Shown: one piece after another, positions 36,433-45,670 of the stretch
How the letters are laid out: every line of letters begins with the position of its first letter
Position numbering within the stretch: position 1 is the stretch's first letter
Source: Bacteroidota bacterium
Lineage (GTDB): Bacteria; Bacteroidota; Bacteroidia; Bacteroidales; JAADJA01
Reading direction: 5' to 3'
Length of the DNA stretch: 64,000 nt
Assembly: GCA_020444515.1 (NCBI GenBank)
Contig: JAHLKX010000001.1
Span: forward strand, 682,001-746,000
Position numbers and translations under genes: made by a program
The notes under the pieces: generated by a model
The model's input: only the letters and a program-made list of their open reading frames with translations
Told to the model about the DNA's origin: nothing
Database searches by the model: none

Positions 36433-37866
36433 ATGATTCAAAAACTGATTTATATCTTTTTTTTATTGGTATTGTCCGTACCAGCTGTTCAATATTTTGC
36501 GCCATTCACCACCCTAAAGCCACTGGATGGAGCCTACACCCTTGAGGAACAACCAGAGCTCACCTGGAAGACATGGTACTCAGGAGAATTTCAGGAAAAA
36601 TACGTCATTCATCTGGAGGATCATGTTGGATTCAGGGAATGGATCATCCGCCTATACAATCAGTTAAACTATTCACTTTTTAATCTAGCCGAAAGTCCGG
36701 GATGTGTAGTTGGGAAAAATGGTCAATTGTTTTTGCGGTCCTATATTGAAGAATATATGGGGATGGAGTTTATGGGACAGCCATACATTGATCAAAAGGT
36801 GGGAAAAATCAAGTTTATCCATGATTATCTGGCGCTTTATGGGAAAACTTTCTTTTTGGTTTTCGCTCCGGGAAAAGCTTCTTTCTTTCCGGAATATATT
36901 CCCCGTGAGTACACCATCAAACCTTTTTCACTCAACAACCATGATTATTATGTTCAGCGCTGCTCCGATCTTGACGTTCCTTTCATCGACATGAACAGTT
37001 GGTTCAGCAAAATAAAAAACAACAGTCCCTATGATCTGTACCCCTTAAATGGTGTTCACTGGACAGACTATGGCATGTACCTGGGGATGGATTCGTTGAT
37101 CCACTATATTGAAAGCAAAAGAAATTTAGATCTGCCCGAATTGGTCCTTGAGGATGTTATTGTTTCTGACTCCATCGCTCCACCCAACAACGATGTTGAA
37201 GTCAATATGAACCTGATCTGGGAGATCAAGAAGCCCCCTGTACCCTACCCTGTCCTGGCATTTAAAGAACCCAAAAACGATACTCCCAGGTTACTTGTAA
37301 TCAGCGACAGTTATTTCTGGCAGGCTTATGAGGCACAAATTCCACAGCATCTATTTAACTTCAGTGGATTTTGGTTTTATTCAAAAACGGCATACAACGA
37401 TCAATATGAACAAGGTATTTCCGTTGATTCTCTAAACTTTCGATCGGAAGTGATGGCCCAGGATGTGATTTTTATCATGGGCACAGAAGCTACCATGCAT
37501 ATGTTCCCCTTTGGTTTTGCTGATCAACTGTATGAAAGTCTGGTCCCCAAAAATCAAACATTCCTGGTGAAACTATATGAAGAGAAGATCAGAAAAAGTG
37601 AAGATTGGATGGCTTCAACACGCGAGAAGGCAATTGAAAACGGGCAAACTTTGAATGAAAGGATTACCATCGAAGCATTGTATATGGCGGAACTTGATCA
37701 GCAAAATCTCTCAGAAGATGAAATCAAGCTTAATCATACCATTGAAGAAATCAGGAAGGAGCCTGAGCTGATGAATGCTTTGCAATATAGATCTCAAATG
37801 AACCAACTGGACCTTGATGCATTGATCCTGTATGAAGCAGAGAAAAGATGTCAAGCAAGAATATAG
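36433..37866 (+). CDS. SGNH-fold AlgX/AlgJ-like acetyltransferase-type protein
   Basis: 477 residues. An N-terminal hydrophobic segment (about 1-22) anchors or exports it. GREWIIRLYNQ-type and VVGKNGQLFLRS segments, then YPLNGVHWTDYGMYLG (the D/H-HW block) and RLLVISDSYFW, fit the AlgX/AlgJ SGNH-hydrolase-like family that transfers acetyl groups to extracellular polysaccharides. The C-terminal 120 residues are helical and charged. Usually an MBOAT acyltransferase gene is next to it; none is here, so the partner must be elsewhere or the role differs. Confidence 0.75.
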   Translation: MIQKLIYIFFLLVLSVPAVQYFAPFTTLKPLDGAYTLEEQPELTWKTWYSGEFQEKYVIHLEDHVGFREWIIRLYNQLNYSLFNLAESPGCVVGKNGQLFLRSYIEEYMGMEFMGQPYIDQKVGKIKFIHDYLALYGKTFFLVFAPGKASFFPEYIPREYTIKPFSLNNHDYYVQRCSDLDVPFIDMNSWFSKIKNNSPYDLYPLNGVHWTDYGMYLGMDSLIHYIESKRNLDLPELVLEDVIVSDSIAPPNNDVEVNMNLIWEIKKPPVPYPVLAFKEPKNDTPRLLVISDSYFWQAYEAQIPQHLFNFSGFWFYSKTAYNDQYEQGISVDSLNFRSEVMAQDVIFIMGTEATMHMFPFGFADQLYESLVPKNQTFLVKLYEEKIRKSEDWMASTREKAIENGQTLNERITIEALYMAELDQQNLSEDEIKLNHTIEEIRKEPELMNALQYRSQMNQLDLDALILYEAEKRCQARI

Positions 37867-37898
37867 ATGTTTAATGGCGCTAAGATTTTTTCCGATCC

Positions 37899-38300
37899 TC
37901 AATCTCCCATCTTATTCCGTGATATCGCATAACGACCGCCGCCGGTAAACACCAATGTGAGTGCAGCAAAAAAATAAAGCGCCTGCAGTTCAATGCCCCA
38001 TGCACCCGTTTTCGTTAACACTAAAAGGTCGTCGGAATGCGCAAGGTAAACAGCAGCTAACATCGTAAATGCCAAAGTAAAAGCAGCCAGACGGGTCCGA
38101 ATACCTAAAATGATCATAAGTGGCGCTACAATTTCTCCTAAATATACACCCCAGGCCAGCCATTCAGGCAATCCCTGATCGGCAAGCATTTTGGCAATAC
38201 CAGCTACTCCTTTAGCTAATTTATTGATCCCATGCAACAACATGAGGATAGCAATGGAAACCCTGAGGACCAAAATGCCAGTATCGATTGGTTTAATCAC
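37899..38300 (-). CDS. DoxX-family membrane protein
   Basis: 133 residues with four hydrophobic segments. VLRVSIAILMLLHGINKLAKG, WLAWGVYLGEIVAPLMIILGI (partly shown) and the final GGGRYAIS are standard DoxX features. DoxX proteins are small inner-membrane proteins, some tied to quinone redox or stress defence; the role here is unknown. It ends the transcript that probably begins with arginine deiminase (15 bp upstream). Confidence 0.9.
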   Translation of the reverse strand: MIKPIDTGILVLRVSIAILMLLHGINKLAKGVAGIAKMLADQGLPEWLAWGVYLGEIVAPLMIILGIRTRLAAFTLAFTMLAAVYLAHSDDLLVLTKTGAWGIELQALYFFAALTLVFTGGGRYAISRNKMGD

Positions 38301-38315
38301 GACTTACAAGATTTG

Positions 38316-39584
38316 TTACCATTTAATTTCTTTTCGTCTGACCGGCATGGTCATGCATCGAGCGCCACCACCGCCTCTTGATAATTCCGACCCGGCAATG
38401 GTGATGGCACATTTTGTATAATCTTTTACCTGTTTTCTATTTTCAATAATATCCTGAGCCTCAATTATCTCATAACCATTGAAACTCAATTGTTCGATGG
38501 TTTTCACATTGCGACCGTAACCAATTACTTTTCCCGGAGCGAAGGCAAAAAAATTAGCACCACTATGCCATTGCTCACGCTCCTGGGTCCATAAGTCATC
38601 CTGCCCACCGCAATAAAGAGGTTTTAAATCCATTTTGAGCTGAGAGAGTGATTCCAGTATATTTTTTTCTTCACGTATTTTCACATGCCCGTTATCAAGG
38701 GTAATGTGAATGGTTTTGAATCGGTTGGGCTGCAATACCACAGGTTCATATACCATACACTCTTCCTGGCTCAGGAACGTAAATACCATATCGAGATGGA
38801 TAAATGATTCCCTTCCTGTGGGTAACTCCTGAACCAAAATATGATGCTTTTCCTTTTGTTTTTTAAGTTTGTCCACGATAAGGTCTACACCTTGAGGAGT
38901 GGTGCGGGCACCAATTCCTATAAGGGTTAAATCATTCCTGGCAACCAGCACGTCGCCTCCTTCAATGCTGATGTGTCGATAATTCCTGTCACGTCGGTCG
39001 GCGGTGATGGTTTGGGTATCAAATGCAGGATAATAATCAAAGATGGCTTCCATGATCTGGGACTCCCGTTCACGCACCTGGCTCGCCATTTTGGCTGCCA
39101 GCACCTTGTTCCCAATGGATATGGATGCATCACGGGTAAAAAAGAAATTATGCAACGGCCGCAGGGCAAATCGCTGTTCATTTAGAAAACGGGTGAGACT
39201 ATCACGCGACATGGGCACACCTTCAATCAAAGCCAGGGCCAAATCTTCAGTGTTCAATTCTTTCAGATACTCCCGAAGGTGGGGATCATCACAACAGGAG
39301 CACACTTTCTCAATGAGGCCTGATTTTACCTTATCGTTTTTCAACACTTCCCCCAGTAAATCTTCTACTTCAAACACTTTGGTCACTTTCTCCAGGACGC
39401 CCTTCAACTGGTCAAATTCCATACGAGCAACCGACAGATTGAGGATATCACTATAAAGGGCCCGCTCGGCATTTTCCGGGGTCATATTTTCCACCTCAGT
39501 TCCCATGGTATGTAAGATAACAGCTTCCAGTTCTCCGACCTCTGAGTTGACATTGACCTTATAATTTAATTTTTCAGCTGACAT
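38316..39584 (-). CDS. arcA: Arginine deiminase
   Basis: 422 residues from the ATG at 39584; the open frame extends upstream to 39740 but that stretch overlaps the -7 box and the next gene. Hydrolyses arginine to citrulline and ammonia. Seen: HTMGTEVENMTPENAER near the N-terminus, FTRDASISIG, IEGGDVLV, SFIHLDMVFTFL and the catalytic-Cys block GGGGARCMTMPVRR. It serves arginine catabolism or acid and ammonia balance. No carbamate kinase, ornithine carbamoyltransferase or arginine/ornithine antiporter is adjacent, so the ADI pathway is not clustered. Confidence 0.95.
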   Translation of the reverse strand: MSAEKLNYKVNVNSEVGELEAVILHTMGTEVENMTPENAERALYSDILNLSVARMEFDQLKGVLEKVTKVFEVEDLLGEVLKNDKVKSGLIEKVCSCCDDPHLREYLKELNTEDLALALIEGVPMSRDSLTRFLNEQRFALRPLHNFFFTRDASISIGNKVLAAKMASQVRERESQIMEAIFDYYPAFDTQTITADRRDRNYRHISIEGGDVLVARNDLTLIGIGARTTPQGVDLIVDKLKKQKEKHHILVQELPTGRESFIHLDMVFTFLSQEECMVYEPVVLQPNRFKTIHITLDNGHVKIREEKNILESLSQLKMDLKPLYCGGQDDLWTQEREQWHSGANFFAFAPGKVIGYGRNVKTIEQLSFNGYEIIEAQDIIENRKQVKDYTKCAITIAGSELSRGGGGARCMTMPVRRKEIKW

Positions 39585-39603
39585 ATTGATTTCATTTTCA
39601 GTG

Positions 39604-39611
39604 CAAAAGTA
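39604..39611 (-). promoter_or_regulatory. -7 promoter box for arcA
   Basis: TACTTTTG (minus strand) fits TAnnTTTG, with TTG at 39629-39631 (17 bp further) as a possible -33 element. It supports the arcA start at 39584. Confidence 0.65.
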
Positions 39612-39648
39612 CGGAAATTGTGAGTAGCCAAAATTAATTAAGCAGACC

Positions 39649-42633
39649 TTAACGAACCATGAATTTCCGGGTTTGACCGGAAGTGGCTCCCGGAAGCTGA
39701 AGCGTGCAAATATAAAGCCCTGCAGGCCATGTCTGTACATTTAAAACGATACGATTGCTGTGGATTCCATATTGCCTGCGGATCAATTCACCAAATCCAT
39801 TGTAAATGATTAATTCCGCATTTTCAACTGTCTTCTCTGAAGTAATCTGTAAAATGGCTTCATCATCAGCAGGACTGGGATAGATCGTGAATAAAAGATT
39901 TGAAGCACTGCTTTGGGGGATATCGGTCCCAACAATGTACCCATTCATCTCTCCAGGAGTACCATACTCCGCTGATGCGATCCAGCTTTCAGGAAGGGCA
40001 TTGTCATAGGCCCAGTATTTCAATTCAAGTGTAGGACCGTCACCATCGGGTTCCGTGGGCCAGGGTTCATTGTTATCATAATGAACACTATCAACCAGTA
40101 TTCCATCCACATTGAATACCCTGATTAACTCTCCGGCGCTGTTTAATCCAAAATCCATTTCGCCAAGATAATTGGTTACATCCGGATAAAAAGTGGTAAA
40201 TTCGGTCGTATCCCTGCAAAGCACTAAAAACCCGAAAGGCTCCAGAACAGTATTGACCGGAAATTCGAATATGTGGGTATCATCTTCATCCCTGAATTGC
40301 CATCCTGTGATATCAAGTGCATAATCATGCGGATTGTAAAACTCAACCCAATCTTTGGTATCAAACAAGGTATCGGCATTATACATAATCTCATTGATCA
40401 CCAGTGAATCGGCAAATAATACCGGTTCAAAAACCGCAGTTACATAATCTCCTGTTGTAAGTTGAATGGTAACATTATGAGCTGTATCAGAGGGCTCCAG
40501 GACATGATTATACAACTCCCAGTGATCAAATTGATAATTGGGTGAGATTTCAATCGCTTGCAGTTCGGTATCAATATTCCCAAAATAATATCCGCCCCAT
40601 CCCGTATTCTCAACCATAACAGTGTTCACACGAACCATACCTGCTCCGGGTGGATCAATGGCCACATTGAACTCATACGGTCCGGTTAGATCATAGCAAT
40701 TGTTAAATCCTGTTGCAAGATAACCATGTCGGGTATTGATAAAATTTCGGATTTTTTGGACATTGCTTTGCCACTGCTGGAAAGAACCACCCCATCGTGC
40801 TAAATGGTTGGGCATTTCGGGAGCCATTTCTGCCTCAATTGAATCGAGGTAAGCTATCATTTTTTCGGGTCGAAAAACTGTGTTATAAAGATCAACATAC
40901 CTTGAGATATAGTAAGTTGCAAATTCTTCATTGTCGAGCAAATGATTAAGCATCACAATGTGTTCTTCCGGGTCACTCGTCAAGCCTTCAGGATAACATG
41001 GTGGCACATAAGGAGTTGTGCCCGGAACACCGGTATAGTTGATATAATGATTGAACGTGGCATCTTCATCCCACAAAACGTAACCCCATTTCTGATGGCC
41101 ACCTTCGGGATTGGTTCCTCGCCACCAGCCCACATTCCAATTGATCCAATCGGAGCACACAACGTAAGAGTTGATGAGGATATAATCTACTAAACTGGCA
41201 TAATCCAGACGGGTTTTTACATATTCATAATTCTCCTGGTCAGCCATATCATTGTACTTGATAAAATCGTGCAAATTATTCCAGTCATCCCAGGCAGCCT
41301 GCCCGCCATATTCAGCCCAACTTCCACCCCACAACATCAGGAAATAAATATCATATTTCCCCTGGTCATAATAGTAATCGGTAAAGTCATGATCATTGAC
41401 TTTTTCGCGAAAACCATAAACACCCCAGTACTGACCATTCACATATAGCACACCTTTTTGACCCTTCCGGCAATCCAGGTGCAGCCCCCCTTTTGTTGCT
41501 GTATTTTGCACAAAATAATCGCGCAAGAGTGCACTCGTATCAATGCCCGGATAATTATCATCACCGGCGGCACGTAAAATAATACGCTGGTATTCATCCC
41601 GATCGGTAAATGGAATCAATTGTTCTCGAATGGCATAGTTATAACCACATTCATCACGGCTGATATAATCGATGCTTCGTTGATCATGGACCCAGCTATC
41701 CTGCCCATGTTCATTAAATTCACCATACCCAATGTTGGTTCGCTCTCCTTCCGCATTGAAATATTCAAAGGTACCAAAAGGCCTCAGGGATTGATTTCCA
41801 TTCAGTAGGTTGTCGAGCTGGTCAGCTGATGTGGACATTACGCCAAGGTTGTGGGTTTCATTTATAAAATATGTATTAAAATTCAGTAAACTGGGTAGAA
41901 CGGAAGGGTTGTTACTGAAGGTCCGTGCAATAACAATCTGGGTATTATTGACTTCAATGGGACCACTGTAGGTGGGTGAGGAAATTGTAGGTTCTGTGCC
42001 GGTTATGGTAAAGTGAATGGTTGAGTTGGGCTCCGTATTGGTGATGGATACGGATATTGGATTATCATAAAAGCCAGCACTTTCGCTCATTTGAGGAGCG
42101 GCTGCATAAGCATCGTAAGCCGTCGCGCTATTGTTGGAACTACCAGGTGTTGGATTGATAAAAATACTCCAATCGGCATTTCCATCAGTTGTGCGACCCC
42201 TGGCATGTTCTTTTTGTGTAATGGCCAGTTGTACCTGATCAAGGATGACTCCGGATGGGTTCGAAAGAACAATGTATTCGGGTTCATCCTTCGTTTGTGA
42301 AAGTCTGAAATTGGTATGGTAATTATTCCCTGAAACCAGGTTACGACCAGTAGCCCAAACCTTAATGAATCCACCGGCTGCAATCATCGATCCTTCAGGG
42401 AACTGCCACTTCAATGAATCTTGCGGATCATCACTCAGGAAATATCCACCCAGATCCAGGGAATTTGAGCCTGAATTGTAAAGTTCAAACCAATCTTCAT
42501 AATTACTAAAATTATCGGTAAAGCTATTCAAATTGGAAACGGAATACTCATTGATCACTACTTGAGAAACCACGGTGAATGATAATAATTGCACAATCAG
42601 AAAGGAACCTATGAATGTTATAAATCGAAGCAT
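39649..42633 (-). CDS. CotH-kinase-like, lamin-tail and T9SS-sorted surface protein
   Basis: 994 residues. Signal peptide about 1-24; lamin-tail domain 1 (INEYSVSNLNSFTDNFSNYEDWFELYNSG, partly shown) to about 160; a chitobiase C-terminal-like domain (PTYSGPIEVNNTQIVIARTFS) about 180-240; a CotH-like kinase domain (about 330-640) with GVLYVNGQYWGVYGFREKV; lamin-tail domain 2 (INEIMYNADTLFDTKDWVEFYN, partly shown); and a T9SS type A tail (FTIYPSPADDEAILQI, WPAGLYICTL). CotH proteins phosphorylate Ser in secreted proteins; such large CotH/LTD fusions are typical of Bacteroidota and their substrates are unknown. Confidence 0.9.
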   Translation of the reverse strand: MLRFITFIGSFLIVQLLSFTVVSQVVINEYSVSNLNSFTDNFSNYEDWFELYNSGSNSLDLGGYFLSDDPQDSLKWQFPEGSMIAAGGFIKVWATGRNLVSGNNYHTNFRLSQTKDEPEYIVLSNPSGVILDQVQLAITQKEHARGRTTDGNADWSIFINPTPGSSNNSATAYDAYAAAPQMSESAGFYDNPISVSITNTEPNSTIHFTITGTEPTISSPTYSGPIEVNNTQIVIARTFSNNPSVLPSLLNFNTYFINETHNLGVMSTSADQLDNLLNGNQSLRPFGTFEYFNAEGERTNIGYGEFNEHGQDSWVHDQRSIDYISRDECGYNYAIREQLIPFTDRDEYQRIILRAAGDDNYPGIDTSALLRDYFVQNTATKGGLHLDCRKGQKGVLYVNGQYWGVYGFREKVNDHDFTDYYYDQGKYDIYFLMLWGGSWAEYGGQAAWDDWNNLHDFIKYNDMADQENYEYVKTRLDYASLVDYILINSYVVCSDWINWNVGWWRGTNPEGGHQKWGYVLWDEDATFNHYINYTGVPGTTPYVPPCYPEGLTSDPEEHIVMLNHLLDNEEFATYYISRYVDLYNTVFRPEKMIAYLDSIEAEMAPEMPNHLARWGGSFQQWQSNVQKIRNFINTRHGYLATGFNNCYDLTGPYEFNVAIDPPGAGMVRVNTVMVENTGWGGYYFGNIDTELQAIEISPNYQFDHWELYNHVLEPSDTAHNVTIQLTTGDYVTAVFEPVLFADSLVINEIMYNADTLFDTKDWVEFYNPHDYALDITGWQFRDEDDTHIFEFPVNTVLEPFGFLVLCRDTTEFTTFYPDVTNYLGEMDFGLNSAGELIRVFNVDGILVDSVHYDNNEPWPTEPDGDGPTLELKYWAYDNALPESWIASAEYGTPGEMNGYIVGTDIPQSSASNLLFTIYPSPADDEAILQITSEKTVENAELIIYNGFGELIRRQYGIHSNRIVLNVQTWPAGLYICTLQLPGATSGQTRKFMVR

Positions 42634-42712
42634 GTGGAGTGTTTTATGTTAAAATGCTAAAGTACGAAATTATATGGATATCACATGTTTATTAAAAGAC
42701 CAAACATGAAAA

Positions 42713-42756
42713 GTTAAGGTTGTATGAATCAAAATGTCGCAGTTAAAAAAAGTTAA
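42713..42756. promoter_or_regulatory. Second group of GTTAA units
   Basis: GTTAA occurs at 42713, 42742 and 42752 (29 and 10 bp apart), roughly in phase with the DNA helix, like the array at 5472-5508. A weak -7-like TACTTTTT lies at 42772. It could be another target of the same response regulator, controlling the gene at 42823. Confidence 0.35.
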
Positions 42757-42822
42757 AATTCTTTAAATTAATACTTTTTTAAAGCTCCACTATCGTTTAA
42801 AGGAAAGCCTATAGTAACTTAC

Positions 42823-43458
42823 ATGATGAAAGCTTTCAAATCCATCAATTTAAAACAGGAAAAACGATTGGTGATTACATATGCCAGCATGCTGAGCATC
42901 CTGAGTTGCTTTATCCTGTTGTCACCCGTTTGGGCGCAGGATCAGGACAACACTGATCTCATCCCCCGTGTCCGGTGGGATGTTCAAAAAGATTTGAACA
43001 GCGCTGGCAAATTACTGCGTTATGATTCAACATGGAGCAGATCAGTGGTTTCGGATCAAATCGATTACGAATTGTTGGACTCGCTTACACAAGGAATGTA
43101 TTTCAGTCACTCAATCCCATTTTTCGATGACTCCATTCGAATGGATAGATCTGACTTTTCTTTGGATCTGTTGAGTAAATTGTTTCAACAACCATTTGAT
43201 AATTTTGGTCAGTTTGGCATAGATTCCTTGTACTTGCCTTATTTGAGCTTTCCAGGCCAAAACAAGTTCAAAACAGATTCTTTGATTTCTGGAGACATTA
43301 TGATGAAACACATCATGGAGTTCCGGGCGGAACATCGAAAACTGATGGAAAAATATTTTGGAACGATACTGAACGGGGAGGACACAGTTCCAAATTTGCA
43401 GCAGCAGGGTTGGGCAGATCCCATGCACAAAAAGAAAGGTCTGAAAAGGAGTATTTAG
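42823..43458 (+). CDS. Exported protein of unknown function
   Basis: 211 residues (the Met one codon later, at 42826, is equally good). A signal peptide with an unusually long n-region (LVITYASMLSILSCFILLSPVWAQ) ends near residue 39. The mature part is rich in Asp, Ser and aromatic residues (LLRYDSTWSRSVV, FFDDSIRMDRSDFSLDLL), with no domain I recognise. It has no T9SS tail or lipobox. It overlaps the convergent methyltransferase gene by 4 bp at their stops. Confidence 0.65.
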   Translation: MMKAFKSINLKQEKRLVITYASMLSILSCFILLSPVWAQDQDNTDLIPRVRWDVQKDLNSAGKLLRYDSTWSRSVVSDQIDYELLDSLTQGMYFSHSIPFFDDSIRMDRSDFSLDLLSKLFQQPFDNFGQFGIDSLYLPYLSFPGQNKFKTDSLISGDIMMKHIMEFRAEHRKLMEKYFGTILNGEDTVPNLQQQGWADPMHKKKGLKRSI

Positions 43459-44132
43459 TCTTTTCGCAATCGTTGAAGGATAGACAGAACGAGATTGATA
43501 TCATCTCCGGACAAATAGGCTGCCCGCTCCAGTATGCGGTTATATAGATTGATATTTTGATCAATCTCTGTCCGCTCCAATAGCTGAATCAATTTTTTCC
43601 TGAAGATTGGATAATGAGGTTTTTCTTTGCCTGTCTCCTTCGTCTCAGCTAGAGTTTTCAACCCTGATAGCTCCCATGCAAATACCATCACTGCTTGCGC
43701 AAGATTGAGTGATGGATAGCTGGTTTTCATGGGGATGGAGCAAGCCACATCACATTGCCGAATAAGGAAATTGGGCAATCCACTCTCTTCTTTACCGAAA
43801 ACAATGGCGACGGACTTGATGGCATCCGACTTCTGATCCAAAAAAGATCCCAAATCGTGAACAGATAAGAATTCACCTTTTGCTATCCGTTGTTTTGAAG
43901 TTGTGGCCACCATTAAATCAATATCGTGAATTGCCTCATCAAAATGCTGGTAAACTTTGGCAGATTCAAGAATATCTGCAGAACCATGAGCAAGCCATTT
44001 GGCCTTATCAGATAGATGGCCTGAAGGATTGACCAGCCGTAACTCTGAAAATCCCATTGTTTTTATGGCCCGGGCTGCAGCACCGATATTTTCAGGTACC
44101 GCTGATTCAACAAGGACAAAGATTATTTTCAT
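43455..44132 (-). CDS. trmJ: SPOUT RNA 2'-O-methyltransferase, TrmJ-like
   Basis: 225 residues. IIFVLVESAVPENIGAAARAIKTMG carries the N-terminal TrmJ/TrmH block (partly shown), IVFGKEESGLPNFLI is motif 2 and SLNLAQAVMVFAWEL the C-terminal trefoil-knot motif that binds SAM. TrmJ methylates the ribose of nucleotide 32 in tRNA. The C-terminal extension of about 60 residues is the usual TrmJ helical tail. The exact tRNA target is inferred. Confidence 0.88.
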   Translation of the reverse strand: MKIIFVLVESAVPENIGAAARAIKTMGFSELRLVNPSGHLSDKAKWLAHGSADILESAKVYQHFDEAIHDIDLMVATTSKQRIAKGEFLSVHDLGSFLDQKSDAIKSVAIVFGKEESGLPNFLIRQCDVACSIPMKTSYPSLNLAQAVMVFAWELSGLKTLAETKETGKEKPHYPIFRKKLIQLLERTEIDQNINLYNRILERAAYLSGDDINLVLSILQRLRKD

Positions 44133-44220
44133 TTTTAGATTTTATAGTCCCACTGCAAGTATAGAAAAAAAATCAGGGTTTAGCAGATTTATCGTAATTT
44201 CGTCCATCATTAAAAAAAGC

Positions 44221-45669
44221 ATGGAAAGGGATATTTTAAGCACTAATCGAAAGGCTCTGAGAATCAATCTGAATGAAATGTTTTACGGAACTTTTGCAGA
44301 GATTGGTGGCGGCCAGGAAGTAGCCAGAAATTTCTTTCAGGCAGGTGGAGCTTCCGGAACAGTAGCCAAAACGATCTCGGCTTATGATAAACTCTTTAGT
44401 GATCACTTGTACAATGAAGATCAGGGTGGTCGTTACGTATCCGAAGCAAGACTACTAAAAATGCTTGATACGGAATATATGGAATTGGTCAACCTGCTGA
44501 GTTCAAAAAGAGGTGACAATTCTTGCTTTTTCACCTATGCCAATACTGTTTCCACCCTGAATTTCAAAAAGGATAATGAAGCCCATGGATGGTTGGGCAT
44601 GCGGTTTCAGCTGAAGCCAGGAAATCCGGCCAATGAGGTGATTCTACATGTCAGGCTGCTTGAAAATGATTCATTACTGCAGCAGAATACTTTGGGGAAA
44701 TTAGGCGTCAATCTCATTTTTGCCTGCATTTATCATTACGATACACCCAATACTTTCCTGCAGTCATTGATGGATGAATTGTCATCCGATCGGCTTGAAG
44801 TCACCATGATCCGAATGGGAGGCTATGACCTTGACTATGTTGATAACCGGTTGCTCGCCGTTCAGCTTGTCAAAAACAGGATGGCTCAGGCCATTATGTT
44901 CGACCGATATGGCCATATTCAGGAACCGGCCGATATGCTTTATAAAAAAAATGTTCTCGCTTTCAGGGGGAGTTTTCGACCCATTACCTATGTGGGGTTC
45001 GATATGCTGAAAACCAGCTATAGCATTTTTAAACGCGATGAAGATTATGCCAAAGAGCGCACCATGGCATTGTGTGAGATCACCATCAACAATCTGCTGG
45101 AAAAAGGTGAATTAGACGAGCGTGATTTTCTTGCACGGGTGGATCTTTTAAATGGCATGGGACAGAATGTGATGATCAGCAGCATCAGTGAGTATCATCG
45201 ATTGGTTTCTTATTTTTCAACATTCAGAATTAAAAACCTGAGAATAGTCATGGGCCTTCCCAATTTTTTGCAGGTCCTGAATAAACATTATTATACCGAT
45301 CTCAAGGGAGGTATTTTGGAAGCGTTGGGTAAACTTTTTACGGACAATATGAAATTGTATATTTATCCAACCATCTCATCGGTCTCCATTGAAGATCCCA
45401 CCAAGGGAGACATATTACTGACCACTGATAACCTGCCCATGCCCGAGGATGTTATGGATCTTTATCACTATCTTAAAAAAAACCGGAAGATCATTGTGAT
45501 AGATAAAGTTAAGAAAGAATGGTTGTATATCAATTCCCGCAGGGTTTTAAGAATGATTCAGGAAGGTATTCCGGGATGGGAAAAGATGGTTCCCCGGTAT
45601 ATTGAACACGAAATTAAATCAAAATCACTTTTTGGATACAAACCGACGAAAGCTGAGCAGACCGTCTGA
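44221..45669 (+). CDS. Widely conserved protein of unknown function
   Basis: 482 residues from the ATG at 44221; the upstream extension of the frame overlaps the methyltransferase gene on the other strand and is not coding. No signal peptide. Highly recognisable but functionally unassigned family found in many bacterial phyla: LRINLNEMFYGTFAEIGGGQEVARNFF, GTVAKTISAYDKLFSDHLY, HGWLGMRFQLKPG and GGILEALGKLF (each partly shown). In some databases it carries misleading labels such as TonB receptor or nucleotidyltransferase; nothing in the sequence supports those. It is followed directly (1 bp) by rarA. Confidence 0.85.
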   Translation: MERDILSTNRKALRINLNEMFYGTFAEIGGGQEVARNFFQAGGASGTVAKTISAYDKLFSDHLYNEDQGGRYVSEARLLKMLDTEYMELVNLLSSKRGDNSCFFTYANTVSTLNFKKDNEAHGWLGMRFQLKPGNPANEVILHVRLLENDSLLQQNTLGKLGVNLIFACIYHYDTPNTFLQSLMDELSSDRLEVTMIRMGGYDLDYVDNRLLAVQLVKNRMAQAIMFDRYGHIQEPADMLYKKNVLAFRGSFRPITYVGFDMLKTSYSIFKRDEDYAKERTMALCEITINNLLEKGELDERDFLARVDLLNGMGQNVMISSISEYHRLVSYFSTFRIKNLRIVMGLPNFLQVLNKHYYTDLKGGILEALGKLFTDNMKLYIYPTISSVSIEDPTKGDILLTTDNLPMPEDVMDLYHYLKKNRKIIVIDKVKKEWLYINSRRVLRMIQEGIPGWEKMVPRYIEHEIKSKSLFGYKPTKAEQTV

Positions 45670-45670
45670 T

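Noticed and set aside
44221..45669. TonB-dependent receptor or nucleotidyltransferase label for the conserved orphan
   Set aside because: No signal peptide, plug, barrel strands or HxGH motif; such labels appear to be propagated errors.
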